Assembly (NCBI GenBank): GCA_002727735.1
Contig: PBXW01000021.1
Span: 1 to 7,358, forward strand
Source: Crocinitomicaceae bacterium
GTDB lineage: Bacteria; Bacteroidota; Bacteroidia; Flavobacteriales_D; Parvicellaceae
DNA length: 7,358 nucleotides
Direction: 5' to 3'
Below are positions 1-6,730 of the stretch, in pieces (the first letter of the stretch is position 1; each line of letters begins with the position of its first letter). The notes under the pieces are model-generated. The model did not search any database, was not told the DNA's origin, and saw only the letters and a program-made list of their open reading frames with translations. The translations under genes were made by a program, and so were the position numbers.

Positions 1-175
1 AAAAAATAATTGTTCTAACTAGAAGTGTATCTGCTGTCCACAAGCTTCTATGCACAACAACTTCTATATGACCTGCAAAAGAAATATACTTAAAATATAA
101 AACACCAAAAAAGCCCCACCAGAAAGATCCAACTGCACTTAAAAACAAACCTTGGTTAAAACTTTTTTTATTCAT
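1..175 (-). CDS. rarD: RarD-like EamA/DMT-family permease, N-terminal part (cut by window edge)
   Basis: The reading frame starts at ATG 175-173 and stays open to the window edge, giving 58 codons. The translation begins MNKKSFNQGLFLSAVGSF and continues with a WWGFFG..YFKYIS stretch and then IEVVVHRSLWT. This resembles the first membrane helix and the following E-x-[LV]-x-H-R-x-x-W motif of RarD proteins, where the usual form is WG.FP.Y.K...-EI..HR..WS. RarD proteins are inner-membrane drug/metabolite transporter family permeases of about 290-300 residues, so about 80% is missing here. Substrates of this family are mostly uncertain (chloramphenicol sensitivity is the historical link). The start is fixed because the frame has a stop at 212-214 and no other ATG in between. 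No Shine-Dalgarno sequence is visible. It lies downstream of the caspase gene on the same strand, across a 268-bp gap, so it is probably a separate unit. Confidence 0.75.
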   Translation of the reverse strand, partial: MNKKSFNQGLFLSAVGSFWWGFFGVLYFKYISFAGHIEVVVHRSLWTADTLLVRTIIF

Positions 176-216
176 AATGAGTTTTTTACTAAAAAGATTT
201 TGACTAACATCTTATC

Positions 217-234
217 TATTTTATTGATAAAATA
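217..234. repeat. AT-rich perfect palindrome upstream of rarD
   Basis: TATTTTAT-TG-ATAAAATA has two perfect 8-bp arms around a 2-bp centre, about 42 bp upstream of the rarD start. It could be a dyad operator, but such palindromes arise easily in AT-rich DNA. Confidence 0.4.
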
Positions 235-321
235 TATATTAATACTTATAAAGACTTCTTTACGGAGGGATGACTGTGTTAATGAAGAACTGACATTGAA
301 AGCCAAGTTTAATTTGCTTCT

Positions 322-352
322 TTAAGACAATTTACATACTAATTAAGACAAT
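322..352 (+). repeat. Short direct repeat, two copies of TTAAGACAAT
   Basis: Identical 10-bp copies lie at 322-331 and 343-352. The 21-bp period is two helical turns, which would place both on the same DNA face. The core AAGAC also occurs at 251-255 and 382-386, and inverted at 407-411. Confidence 0.45.
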
Positions 353-443
353 ACTAAATTTTTGAAATTTACCTTTTACTAAAGACACATCACTATTACT
401 TGCCTAGTCTTCAAAACTCTAACTAAACTGTAACGTAGAATGA

Positions 444-3400
444 TTATCTAAAATTGATTAAAACTTTATCTGGATCACCAGATAACATTGGTTCTTGCTG
501 TCTGTTATTAATAAATGCTTCCTCTGAAACATTTTGTTTCAAGTAAGCAATTAATTCACCGTTTGTTATTTGATTATCTGAATTTTTATCTGCATTCCCC
601 TCTAAACCTTTCATTAAATAATAAGAAAATATACCGTGCTTTGCCTGCTCGATACTTCCAGATGTTTGAGTTAAATTTGATGCAGAAAATATTGTAAAAT
701 TATTTGGAACTTCCTGTTCATCAACAACTAATCTTACTGGACGCAATCCAGCAATTAGAGTTTCCTCAGAACGTGTTTGCCCACTGTAACAAGTATCAAA
801 AAATATAGTAACTGAATTAGGATTTAATTTCGATATTTGTTTAAACATATCTGATCTTGATAAAGCTGTGTCTTCTAATAATAAAGAGTCACCATCTTGT
901 GGTAATAAAAATAGATTTTCACCATCATCAGAAGCAAGACCATGACCTGCAAAGAAAATATATATATCTTTTCCTCCACCTTTTGCTAATTGTGGTAGCC
1001 AGAGTTTTGTTGCTTTAATTATATCTGATCTTGAAGCTTCTTTATCAATTAAAACTTTAATATTTTCTAATGGAACTCCAAATGCTCTATTAGCATAGGC
1101 TCTAAAAGCTTTGGCATCCCTATTTGCATATATAGCATCTAAATTGTTTAAATTTTCATACTTCTCCACACCAATTACAAGTGCAACTTTGTTTTCATCT
1201 TGTTTAGCTTTAATCTTACTTGGAAGTAATTTTTCGTAAGTTTTCACAACCTGAGCCTCTTTCATCTCGACATTAATTTTTACATTTTTTTCTGAACTAT
1301 TATTCCATCTATCGATTGCAACTAATGTTAATTCCTCACCTTCATCTGTATCGATTATAAATCCTTCAAAAATAAAATCTCCGTCGTTGTTAATTTTTAC
1401 TGGTTGTCCATCGATTTCTAAAAAAAATTCGCTTTTATCTTTTACTTTACCAGTTAGTTTATAAACTTGGCTTGAAACTGTTACTACCTCAGCAACAAGA
1501 ATTTCTGGCGATTCTTTATCAACATCTAATTTTTTCTTCTTTTTTTCAAATTCTTCCTCAGCCTCTTTCTGGGCTACCTCAAGTTTTTTTAATGCTTCCT
1601 CTTCTTCAGCTTTAAGTTTCGCTAATAACTCTTCTTTCTTTTTCTTTTCTTCAGCTAATATTTTTTGTTTTTTTTCATCCTCTATTGCTTTTTTCTTTGC
1701 GATTTCCTCTTGTTTTTTTCTTTCTTCTTCAGCTTTTTGTTGTGCAATTAATTCTTTCTTTTTTCTCTCTTCTTCAGCTTTTTTTTCTGCTAAAAGTTTT
1801 TCTTGTTTTTTTAATTCCTCTTCAGCTTTTTTTTGAGCTAAAAGAAGTTCCTTAACCTTTTTGTCTTCTTCAGATTTTAATTGTTTTTTCTCAAGTTCTT
1901 TTCTCTCCTCTTCCTCAATTTTTGCTAATTTATTTAAATCTTCTCTTTGTTCTTTTGCAATACTTTTATATACAAAATCTAAAGCAAATCTTTTATATCC
2001 TTTATAAGGATAAAATTTGGATTTTATGTCAATAACTCCATCTCTAACAGATAACTTCCAAAAAAATTTGTCTTTATTTTCTTTTAAAGTTATTTCTCCG
2101 GACTTTGAAATTTTATATTCCCCCTCAGATATAAATTTTCCATTTCTCTGAATTCTTAAATATTTATTTTTTTCAAACTGATAATATACCTTACCATCAC
2201 CCCTTAAATCATCTAATGCAATTTCATTAGTATCTAAGAAAGCTACAAGCATCTTTTTTTCTAAATATCTCGCTTTATCTTTAATAACTTTTTTCTCATT
2301 AGCTTTTATTTGAGCAAGAATAAGTGCATTCTTTTTTTCTTCTTCTTGTTTCTTTTTAACTAATAATATTTCCTCTTGCTTCTTTCTTTCTTCCTCAGCT
2401 TTTTTTTGTGCTATTAAAAGTTGTTTTTTCTTTTCTTCAGCGTCTTTTTTTTGTTTAGCAAGTAACTCTTGTTGCTTTTTCTTCTCTTTTTCTAACTGTT
2501 CTTTAGTTTTAGTGGAGTCTTCTAATTTTTTAGCAATTAGTAATTTATTTTCTCTTACTTTATATAAATAGTTTTCTGCCGCTACTGGATAAGACCAATC
2601 ATCAAGTATTCTTCTGAAGTCTACTACAATACATTCACCGTCTGAATAATGTAACTTTCTTTTTTTTACGTGTGCGTAACACTTCTGAATAGCTTTCCAT
2701 CCTGTAAATTCTTGTTTATCTTCATAAGAATACTCCCATCCCCATGCGAAGGGGGATATCTCCTTTAAATAAATATCATCAGTTAATTTTGATAATTCTT
2801 TTTCATAATTTATAAAAACTGCAAGACCCATTGTTTTAATTGTCTTACCGTTATACCGACCTTTTTTTGAATATTTTAAATACTTATTTTTTTTTAAAAA
2901 ATATTTATCCTCCATTATTAATTTGTATAATCTATTTAAATTATCATCTGAGTCATCAAACCCAGCAAATTGATTTTTAACAATATCTTTTACTTTATCC
3001 CTTTTCAATTTGTCTGGACTTGCAATCGTATACCGCTTAAAACCTTTGTAAGCATAATAATCAGACTTAATATCTACGATTTTATCTTTAAGTGATATTC
3101 TCCATGAAAATTTTTGATCTTCCTCAGTAAGTTCAAATGTAGTATTTTTTTTATAAACATTTTTAACATTATATTTTCCATTTGATAAAATTTTGAAATC
3201 CTTACTAACTCTATGATACTGATCTATATTGAAAAAATAATAAACAGGCCCATCCCCTCTTAAATCATTAATTAGCAAAACATAAGAACTGAATGCTGGT
3301 GGATTCATATTTAAAAAAAATATTTCTTTACTTTTATCAATCTGTAGTGCGGATTTAAGAATGTTTTCATTGATGTTTTTAGAAACTTTTATATTTTTTG

Positions 3401-4289
3401 ATTGATCTTGCTTATCATCAGCGTCTTTGCTTTTTTCGAATGCTATTTTCATAGTTTCAATTTGACTATCAGTAACCACTGGTATCAAAAATCTATTTTT
3501 ATCATTAGGAAAATTTTCCCACGCTAAGTTATCTTCAGGCGCAATTATATATTCCTGATCTTTTTTTTTAATGTTAAATCCAAATGAAGAATACTTTCCT
3601 CTTTTGCCTGAGAAACCTATAACTTCTCCCTTTTTAACTATTTTTTTGATTGGTCCACCACATACGTGATCAAATCTTTTCTTTAAATATTTTGTAATAT
3701 TATTTTGTTCATCGAAATTTCTATCTCGCATGTATGGGATTTTACATTTATCTTTTCCAAATCCAGGAACAAGTGGAGTAGATTTAAGACCAGAATAATA
3801 AATAATATCACCTGTTAATATATCTTTGAACGTAATGTCTACATTATCATATGGTGTTTTACATTTTCTTTTTTGTGATGGATCCATTGGATCTGGTAAT
3901 TTAATATTCGTTTCACCGATATCATGATCTTTGTGTTCTTGGCAAAAATTTTTAGAGCTGATATCACTGGCAAAGAAAAATTCCATATCACGTACTGCAA
4001 CTATTGGAGTATTTCTTGGAACATTTATATCAGTTACCTCTTTTCCATTTCTTCCAAATGATCTTAAATTTTTTGGTTTTGTTACAGATTTCGTGCACCT
4101 ATTAATTTTGTAGCTATAGGACTTATCTCTCTCTACTCTCGGATAAGCAGAATCACCAACTTTTGCACCGTTAAAATTACATGGTAATTTATCATACTGT
4201 TTGTATTCTGTCTGAGTATTTGAATATACAAGATTACTTTTAAAAATAAAAATTAATGAAAAAAACAGTATTTTTAATATTATACTCAC
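444..4289 (-). CDS. Exported multidomain caspase-like (peptidase C14) protein with coiled coils
   Basis: This is a 1281-residue exported protein ending in a caspase/metacaspase-type cysteine protease. Order: signal peptide (1-23, VYS|N); degenerate LytM/M23-like domain (about 78-262); unrecognised module, copy A (335-422); a region with C537/C553 in a GWKAIQKC...GECIVVD pattern; Lys/Glu-rich helix (593-675); module copy B (683-770); second helix (775-922); Ig-like beta domain (927-1008, 'LTGKVKDKS...IDGQPV'); C14 domain (1032-1280). The catalytic dyad is intact: H1116 in FFAGHG and C1167 in FFDTCYSG. An EF-hand-like loop, DKNSDNQITNGE, spans 1234-1245. Cysteines are six in the N-terminal part, one later pair and C1167, consistent with disulfides plus one free nucleophile. 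The start is GTG at 4289-4287; an in-frame stop at 4308-4310 leaves no ATG. It is divergent from the serine-protease operon. The C14 call is firm; the true substrate is unknown. Confidence 0.93.
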   Translation of the reverse strand: MSIILKILFFSLIFIFKSNLVYSNTQTEYKQYDKLPCNFNGAKVGDSAYPRVERDKSYSYKINRCTKSVTKPKNLRSFGRNGKEVTDINVPRNTPIVAVRDMEFFFASDISSKNFCQEHKDHDIGETNIKLPDPMDPSQKRKCKTPYDNVDITFKDILTGDIIYYSGLKSTPLVPGFGKDKCKIPYMRDRNFDEQNNITKYLKKRFDHVCGGPIKKIVKKGEVIGFSGKRGKYSSFGFNIKKKDQEYIIAPEDNLAWENFPNDKNRFLIPVVTDSQIETMKIAFEKSKDADDKQDQSKNIKVSKNINENILKSALQIDKSKEIFFLNMNPPAFSSYVLLINDLRGDGPVYYFFNIDQYHRVSKDFKILSNGKYNVKNVYKKNTTFELTEEDQKFSWRISLKDKIVDIKSDYYAYKGFKRYTIASPDKLKRDKVKDIVKNQFAGFDDSDDNLNRLYKLIMEDKYFLKKNKYLKYSKKGRYNGKTIKTMGLAVFINYEKELSKLTDDIYLKEISPFAWGWEYSYEDKQEFTGWKAIQKCYAHVKKRKLHYSDGECIVVDFRRILDDWSYPVAAENYLYKVRENKLLIAKKLEDSTKTKEQLEKEKKKQQELLAKQKKDAEEKKKQLLIAQKKAEEERKKQEEILLVKKKQEEEKKNALILAQIKANEKKVIKDKARYLEKKMLVAFLDTNEIALDDLRGDGKVYYQFEKNKYLRIQRNGKFISEGEYKISKSGEITLKENKDKFFWKLSVRDGVIDIKSKFYPYKGYKRFALDFVYKSIAKEQREDLNKLAKIEEEERKELEKKQLKSEEDKKVKELLLAQKKAEEELKKQEKLLAEKKAEEERKKKELIAQQKAEEERKKQEEIAKKKAIEDEKKQKILAEEKKKKEELLAKLKAEEEEALKKLEVAQKEAEEEFEKKKKKLDVDKESPEILVAEVVTVSSQVYKLTGKVKDKSEFFLEIDGQPVKINNDGDFIFEGFIIDTDEGEELTLVAIDRWNNSSEKNVKINVEMKEAQVVKTYEKLLPSKIKAKQDENKVALVIGVEKYENLNNLDAIYANRDAKAFRAYANRAFGVPLENIKVLIDKEASRSDIIKATKLWLPQLAKGGGKDIYIFFAGHGLASDDGENLFLLPQDGDSLLLEDTALSRSDMFKQISKLNPNSVTIFFDTCYSGQTRSEETLIAGLRPVRLVVDEQEVPNNFTIFSASNLTQTSGSIEQAKHGIFSYYLMKGLEGNADKNSDNQITNGELIAYLKQNVSEEAFINNRQQEPMLSGDPDKVLINFR
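1524..1967 (-). repeat. Lys/Glu-rich coiled-coil tract 2 of the caspase protein
   Basis: Residues about 775-922 form a long charged helix with recurrent KKAEEE[RL]KKQE units, for example near 820-830, 836-846 and 851-862. It links module copy B to the Ig-like and caspase domains. Its many lysines make it a potential substrate for basic-specific metacaspase cleavage, which is an inference. Confidence 0.75.
1980..2243 (-). repeat. Copy B of the duplicated ~88-residue module
   Basis: Residues 683-770 contain DLRGDGKVYYQF (694-705), FFWKLSVRD, then DIKSKFYPYKGYKRF (754-768). Spacing between landmarks is nearly the same as in copy A (64 versus 60 residues from DLRGDG to DIKS). This copy is inserted between the two Lys/Glu-rich helical tracts. 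Confidence 0.8.
2265..2513 (-). repeat. Lys/Glu-rich coiled-coil tract 1 of the caspase protein
   Basis: Residues about 593-675 are low-complexity K/E/Q/A helix, including KKAEEERKKQEE (629-640). On the plus strand it reads as a CT/TTT-rich tract. It resembles TolA- or IncA-like extended helices in composition only. Confidence 0.75.
3024..3287 (-). repeat. Copy A of a duplicated ~88-residue module in the caspase protein
   Basis: Residues 335-422 contain DLRGDGPVYYFF (342-353), a central tryptophan (FSWRISLKD), then DIKSDYYAYKGFKRY (406-420). The same landmarks recur in order in copy B about 350 residues later. I do not recognise the fold; the strand-like pattern suggests a small beta domain. 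Confidence 0.8.
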
Positions 4290-4358
4290 ACAAAATATTA
4301 ATTCAAATTAAGTGAAATCTCAAATATGTTGTTAAGTAATTAACTTTAAAACTATATT
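4290..4358. promoter_or_regulatory. Divergent intergenic region of the two protease units
   Basis: Only 69 bp separate the caspase GTG start (minus) from the serine-protease ATG (plus), so promoters for both directions must lie here or extend into the coding ends. The sequence is almost entirely A/T. A joint control site is plausible, since any bound protein would affect both units. Confidence 0.55.
4295..4323 (-). promoter_or_regulatory. Candidate sigma-70-type promoter for the caspase gene
   Basis: On the minus strand TTGAGA (4318-4323) and TAATAT (4295-4300) are separated by 17 bp, matching consensus at 5/6 and 4/6 positions. The expected transcription start is within a base or two of the GTG at 4289, which would give a leaderless mRNA. 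AT-rich DNA yields such matches by chance. Confidence 0.3.
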
Positions 4359-5942
4359 ATGAGGTTTTTTATCAAATTTTTACTTATTTTTTTTATTGTA
4401 ACAACCAATTTAAATGCAAATAATTTTTCCAAAAAATTTTTAGAAAAAGTATTTCAAGTCAGATCTGAGATTAATAAAAATAATTTAGATAAAGCAGTAA
4501 AATTACTTGGAAAAATTTCAATTCAAAATGAAAATGAAGAAGAACAAATTAACCTTCTTTTTGGAGACATATATTTAAAAATAAACCAACCATCAAAGGC
4601 AGAGGAATTTTATGAAAAATCCTTCATGACAACTGATGAAAATATTGAATCTTTAAGTTTTATAGGTTTGGCAGAGGTAAAACTTGCCCAAGGAAATCTG
4701 TCAGGGGCAATTGATTATTCTGAAAAATCTATTTTTATTAACCCAGATAGAATTAGACCTAAGCTTATTCTGGCAACAGCCAAGTATCGTATAGGAGATG
4801 TGGATGAATCTAATAAGATTTTAAACGAATTATACGAATCAAATAAAAATAATTCTCAGGTTAATTTAACATTATCTGATTACTATCTTTCAATAGGTAA
4901 AACTTTTAAGTCAATATCTATACTGGAGGAATATCTAAGATTTAATCCAACAAATTTCCAAGTTATGGATCAGATTGGAAGTTTGTATTGGATAGATAAA
5001 AATAAAGAAAAAGCTTTAGAGTATAAATTTAAAGTTTTTAAATATTATCAAAAAATAAGAAACAGAAAAAAATCTAAAGAGATTAAAAAGTGGATTGAAT
5101 CAATTGAACCTGATTATTTTAATATAAAATCAAAAAGAGCCAAACTTTCCAAAGATAATGAAGAAAAGGACAACAAAGACGAAGAAGAAAATATTATAGA
5201 GAATGAAAAACTAAATAAAAAAGAAGAAGAAGATATAAAAAAACACGAAGAAGAGGAAATTAAAAATTATAATCAAAAAAAAATAATTCCTAATTATGAA
5301 GAATTTGAATTTGCAATCAATGGAAATGGGAGTGGATTTATTGTAGGAAATGGAAAGTACGTAATTACAAATAATCATGTAATTGAAAAAGCAAATAAAG
5401 TTGCAGTAAGAAATGGAATAGGAAAAGTTTCAAATGCAAAAGTTTTAAAAACTTCTGAGAAATATGATTTAGCAATTTTAGAATTAGAAACACCTTATCC
5501 AGAACAATTTTCAATCAAAGCATCTAATTTTGAAATACCAAAATCTGGAGATGATGTAATTAGTATTGGTTATCCAGGAATTGGTATGACCTACGATAAA
5601 CCAACAATTACTCAAGGAATAATCAGTAAAGTTTTTAACGATGAAGTTGGAATTTTTATGACTACTGCAGCTATAAATTCAGGAAATAGTGGAGGACCTA
5701 TATTTAATTTAAAAGGAAATTTAGTAGGTGTTACTTTTGCAAAATTAGATAAGCTAAAATATTTAATTTCTGATGGAGATGTGCCGACTGATATGGGATA
5801 TGCAATAAAAAGTAATTTAATTACAAAAGTTTTTGAACATGGAGAAAACCCAGAAATTAAGAAAGCATCTTTTGATAAAGTTGAAATTTATGAAAAAATG
5901 CTACCATCTGTAGTTTTAGTTGGTGTGCAAATATCAAAATGA
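4359..5942 (+). CDS. Exported TPR-repeat trypsin/HtrA-like serine protease
   Basis: This is a 527-residue secreted or periplasmic serine protease of the S1C/trypsin-2 type. A signal peptide covers 1-20 (NLNA|NNF). About six tetratricopeptide-like helical pairs follow (about 28-232; clearest at 62-90 and 96-128), the usual protein-binding scaffold. A highly charged E/K linker occupies about 262-308. The protease domain (about 318-495) has GSGF (324-327), H340 in TNNHVI, D370 in YDLAIL, S444 in SGNSGGP, and MGYAIKSNLI near its end, so the triad is complete. There is no PDZ domain, unlike DegP/DegS, so the TPRs may replace it in substrate or partner recognition. The C-terminus YEKMLPSVVLVGV resembles the segment that normally precedes GSGF in HtrA proteins. 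It is the first gene of the plus-strand operon; its TGA overlaps the next ATG. Confidence 0.92.
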   Translation: MRFFIKFLLIFFIVTTNLNANNFSKKFLEKVFQVRSEINKNNLDKAVKLLGKISIQNENEEEQINLLFGDIYLKINQPSKAEEFYEKSFMTTDENIESLSFIGLAEVKLAQGNLSGAIDYSEKSIFINPDRIRPKLILATAKYRIGDVDESNKILNELYESNKNNSQVNLTLSDYYLSIGKTFKSISILEEYLRFNPTNFQVMDQIGSLYWIDKNKEKALEYKFKVFKYYQKIRNRKKSKEIKKWIESIEPDYFNIKSKRAKLSKDNEEKDNKDEEENIIENEKLNKKEEEDIKKHEEEEIKNYNQKKIIPNYEEFEFAINGNGSGFIVGNGKYVITNNHVIEKANKVAVRNGIGKVSNAKVLKTSEKYDLAILELETPYPEQFSIKASNFEIPKSGDDVISIGYPGIGMTYDKPTITQGIISKVFNDEVGIFMTTAAINSGNSGGPIFNLKGNLVGVTFAKLDKLKYLISDGDVPTDMGYAIKSNLITKVFEHGENPEIKKASFDKVEIYEKMLPSVVLVGVQISK

Positions 5943-6730
5943 AAAAAGTTTACTTAATTTTGCTTTTGTTTATTTTTTCATTTGCGAATGCAGAAATGGT
6001 TGAAGTGGAAGGAGTGTATAGAAATACTGGCGATATTGCTCCAAACGAAACTTGTAGATTGGCCAAAGAAAGAGCTAAACTAAAAGCACTAGAGCGAGTG
6101 ACCGGACAAGTTATTTCCTCAGAGGAAATAGAAAAATGTTCCGAGATTGATGGAAAAAGTAATTGTGAAAGAAATCAATTTTTCTTAAGCAGTTTTAATG
6201 GTGATATTACTGAAATTGAAGAGATTGATAAACAACTTGATACCGAACAACTTAATAGTGGTGAATTGATTTTTGTTTGCAAAATAAAAATCAGAGCAAA
6301 TGTTGTAGCAATTGAGCAGGAAAAAGATCCAAATTTCGATTTTAATGTAAAGTTAAACAATTATAATTTTCGAGATGGGGACAATTTAGTAATTGATATA
6401 GATGTGAGCCAAAACATGTATCTAACCATATTTCAATTTCTACCTTACGAAGATAAGAATTACCAAGTTTATAAATTATTTCCCTTAGGTGGTGAAAAAA
6501 ATTTTATACAAGTTGACACTTTAAAATTACCAAAAAAAAATAAATATGAGATTTATTTCCCTGAAAATGTAAGAAAAAAAAGCATAGATGAGTACTTATT
6601 TTTCATAGGTTCTAAAAAAAATATAAATTGGTTAAATAAATATTCAAAATTTGAAGACTTAAAAAAACAGTTTTTAAAATCAAAAAGTATAGTAAAGTCG
6701 AAATATAAACAATACACGATAATAAAATAA
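5939..6730 (+). CDS. Exported protein with LPP20/FlgT-like N-terminus and DUF4384-like C-terminus
   Basis: This 263-residue protein has a signal peptide (MKKVYLILLLFIFSFANA|E, cut after 18) without a lipobox cysteine. Residues about 20-122 resemble the LPP20/FlgT N-terminal fold: VEVEGVYRNTGD, then an Ala/Lys-rich helix RLAKERAKLKALERVTG (40-56), then a strand LIFVCKIKIRANV. Four cysteines (39, 67, 76, 114) could form two disulfides. Residues about 135-225 match the DUF4384 pattern: an acidic DGDNLVIDIDVSQNMYLTIFQFLP stretch (146-169), then YKLFPLGG and a YEIYFPEN strand. DUF4384 has no settled function, but in bacteria it is often found with caspase-like or kinase proteins, which fits this locus. 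The start ATG overlaps the upstream TGA (ATGA), pointing to coupled translation. A partner or adaptor role is inference. Confidence 0.8.
   Translation: MKKVYLILLLFIFSFANAEMVEVEGVYRNTGDIAPNETCRLAKERAKLKALERVTGQVISSEEIEKCSEIDGKSNCERNQFFLSSFNGDITEIEEIDKQLDTEQLNSGELIFVCKIKIRANVVAIEQEKDPNFDFNVKLNNYNFRDGDNLVIDIDVSQNMYLTIFQFLPYEDKNYQVYKLFPLGGEKNFIQVDTLKLPKKNKYEIYFPENVRKKSIDEYLFFIGSKKNINWLNKYSKFEDLKKQFLKSKSIVKSKYKQYTIIK

Larger units (their letters stand above)
176..443. other. Intergenic region between the caspase gene and rarD
   Basis: No convincing gene is seen on either strand. The stretch holds a perfect AT palindrome (217-234), a smaller inverted repeat TAAAGA-CT-TCTTTA (about 249-262), a 10-bp direct repeat TTAAGACAAT at 21-bp spacing (322-352), and a weak AAATTT-TTG-AAATTT hairpin (356-370). 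No GC-rich stem followed by a T-run is present, so no classical intrinsic terminator can be named for the caspase gene. The rarD promoter should lie here, but I could not single out a convincing -35/-10 pair. Confidence 0.6.

Noticed and set aside
264..293. GGAGG followed by ATG and an 7-codon frame on the plus strand
   Set aside because: The peptide (MTVLMKN) is too short, the GGAGG abuts the ATG with no proper spacing, and nothing follows it in frame.
515..697. Plus-strand 60-codon frame
   Set aside because: It lies antisense within the caspase catalytic domain, whose frame is clearly the real one.
1524..2513. T/CT-rich plus-strand tracts as a DNA-level simple repeat or CRISPR-like array
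   Set aside because: They are explained by Lys/Glu codons of coiled coils; unit lengths are irregular and there are no spacers.
2188..3258. RGD tripeptides in both module copies as integrin-binding sites
   Set aside because: They lie in a conserved structural DLRGDG segment of a probably free-living bacterium; no host-adhesion context is visible.
3931..4113. Plus-strand 60-codon frame
   Set aside because: It is antisense to the LytM-like part of the caspase gene and shows no family features.
4329..4358. TTGTTA-18 bp-TATATT as promoter of the plus-strand operon
   Set aside because: The predicted transcription start would fall inside the third codon, after the well-supported ATG and signal peptide start.
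6175..6360. Minus-strand 61-codon frame
   Set aside because: It is antisense to the LPP20/DUF4384 gene, with Ser/Phe/Ile-rich composition typical of a shadow of Lys/Glu codons.
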